Positions 63,398-64,000 of a stretch of 64,000 bases of DNA are shown here, piece by piece. Every line of letters starts with the position of its first letter. The stretch's first letter is position 1. Source of the stretch: Vibrio orientalis CIP 102891 = ATCC 33934. GTDB lineage: Bacteria; Pseudomonadota; Gammaproteobacteria; Enterobacterales; Vibrionaceae. A model generated the notes under the pieces. It saw only the letters and a program-made list of their open reading frames with translations. It ran no database searches and was not told the DNA's origin. Position numbers and translations under genes: made by a program. The DNA lies in NCBI RefSeq assembly GCF_000176235.1, contig NZ_ACZV01000004.1, forward strand, positions 558,001-622,000. Reading direction: 5' to 3'.

Positions 63398-64000
63398 ATA
63401 ACAAACTGACGAGCAGTAATTTTGTCGAAAGACCTGATTCTTGCTAGGACCTTCTTAGTATTACCAATCGTGCTCTCACCACTCGCAATCATAGACATGA
63501 AATATAAAGTTCTTTGCCACAGCTTAAAGTGTGAAGTACTAACTTTAGAAACTACTGGCAACATAGCCTGAAATGCACCAAGATCAATTTTCACGTGATT
63601 CCGTATATGGTTACAAACTGATTCGGTTTCACACTCTTGTACAACGGTACTCAATGTATTGATAACCTTCCCATTAAACTCAGACTCAAAGTCGTAAAAT
63701 TTAAACTTTTCAGGGTCACCTTTAAACGTTTTAAAGTCTGAGTTTAGTTCGATACATCGACTCAAAATCTGTTCGTTTCGTAGTAAGTCAACGATGAAAA
63801 ATCTCAGGTAAGAACGTGAACGCCTTTCATTCTCTAAAATACTACGTTGATGCCTGTTGTGATCTATATAACTGAATATTAAGTATACAAAGAGAAGCTC
63901 TGCAACTACCCCAATAATCTCGGGGAACAAGCTACCGACTACAAAATCTTTGTAGAAAGTTTCATTATGGATCGATAAAGCTTCAAAAAAGAGGGCTATT
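63382..64000 (-). CDS. Membrane-anchored protein in an integron cassette (5' end outside window)
   Basis: The minus frame is open from 63382 to the right edge, so the start is outside; a TTG at 63930 is in frame but not needed. The visible residues include LFFEALSIHNETF, then a transmembrane helix (about GVVAELLFVYLIFSYI), then a soluble region with RNHQ... and the polar NERRSRSYLRFFIVDLLRN. The C-terminus is basic (FVIKQRT). Its stop lies within the attC site. Family not recognised; perhaps a DUF4760-like membrane protein (weak guess). Confidence 0.55.
   Translation of the reverse strand, partial: IALFFEALSIHNETFYKDFVVGSLFPEIIGVVAELLFVYLIFSYIDHNRHQRSILENERRSRSYLRFFIVDLLRNEQILSRCIELNSDFKTFKGDPEKFKFYDFESEFNGKVINTLSTVVQECETESVCNHIRNHVKIDLGAFQAMLPVVSKVSTSHFKLWQRTLYFMSMIASGESTIGNTKKVLARIRSFDKITARQFVIKQRT

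Overview
This window looks like chromosomal DNA of a marine Vibrio, probably from the second chromosome. No database search was possible. The inference rests on gene content (periplasmic nitrate reductase genes beside narQ/narP, a HutA-type haem receptor, Vibrio-type small families such as DUF3319 and DUF3389, and a YciH/SUI1 gene) and on two attC recombination sites of the Vibrio superintegron type near the right end. Coding density is high, with many genes overlapping by 1-4 bases. No tRNA, rRNA, CRISPR array or complete insertion sequence was recognised.

Layout, 1-15 kb: the 3'-truncated enoyl-ACP reductase fabV; the divergent tesA / ybbA-ybbP pair, whose start codons overlap; a FAD-dependent oxidoreductase facing a three-gene 5-oxoprolinase operon (pxpA-pxpB-pxpC); a TonB-receptor / YfiR-like / diguanylate cyclase operon; and galE.

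15-25 kb is an anaerobic respiration block. It holds napFDABC plus a 44-residue membrane protein, divergent from narQ-narP. A NarP-type 7-2-7 palindrome and an FNR-like site lie between them. A DcuC-type dicarboxylate carrier and an EAL protein follow.

25-36 kb holds cytochrome b561 + YceI, a formate/nitrite channel fused to CBS domains, two small uncharacterised membrane proteins (DUF1097 and a 31-residue ORF), a YbjD-type ATPase/TOPRIM protein, a 5'-nucleotidase-family protein, and a TerC/Alx-type gene preceded by a yybP-ykoY (Mn2+) riboswitch with a visible ribosome-site-sequestering hairpin. 36-43 kb is dominated by one 2,014-residue lipoprotein carrying thrombospondin-type-3 repeats and two GH13 catalytic modules (pullulanase plus alpha-amylase).

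43-58.6 kb is mostly core: YjdM/PhnA, an M50 membrane protease, an M48 lipoprotein protease, a hotdog thioesterase + DUF3389, sgrR + zinc ribbon, hutA (Fur box) divergent from a LysR gene (CRP site), patZ, a SPOR lipoprotein, ddl, a Cre-like tyrosine recombinase with substituted catalytic residues, DUF3319 and yciH.

58.8-64 kb is accessory. It has a stand-alone polymorphic toxin type 44 domain with a membrane-anchored partner, orphan ORFs, and then cassettes read on the minus strand and separated by two attC sites: an RX4H HEPN protein, a large YaaC-like protein and a membrane-anchored protein open at the right edge. Cassette orientation suggests that an integron integrase, if present, lies beyond the right edge, so this would be the distal end of an array.
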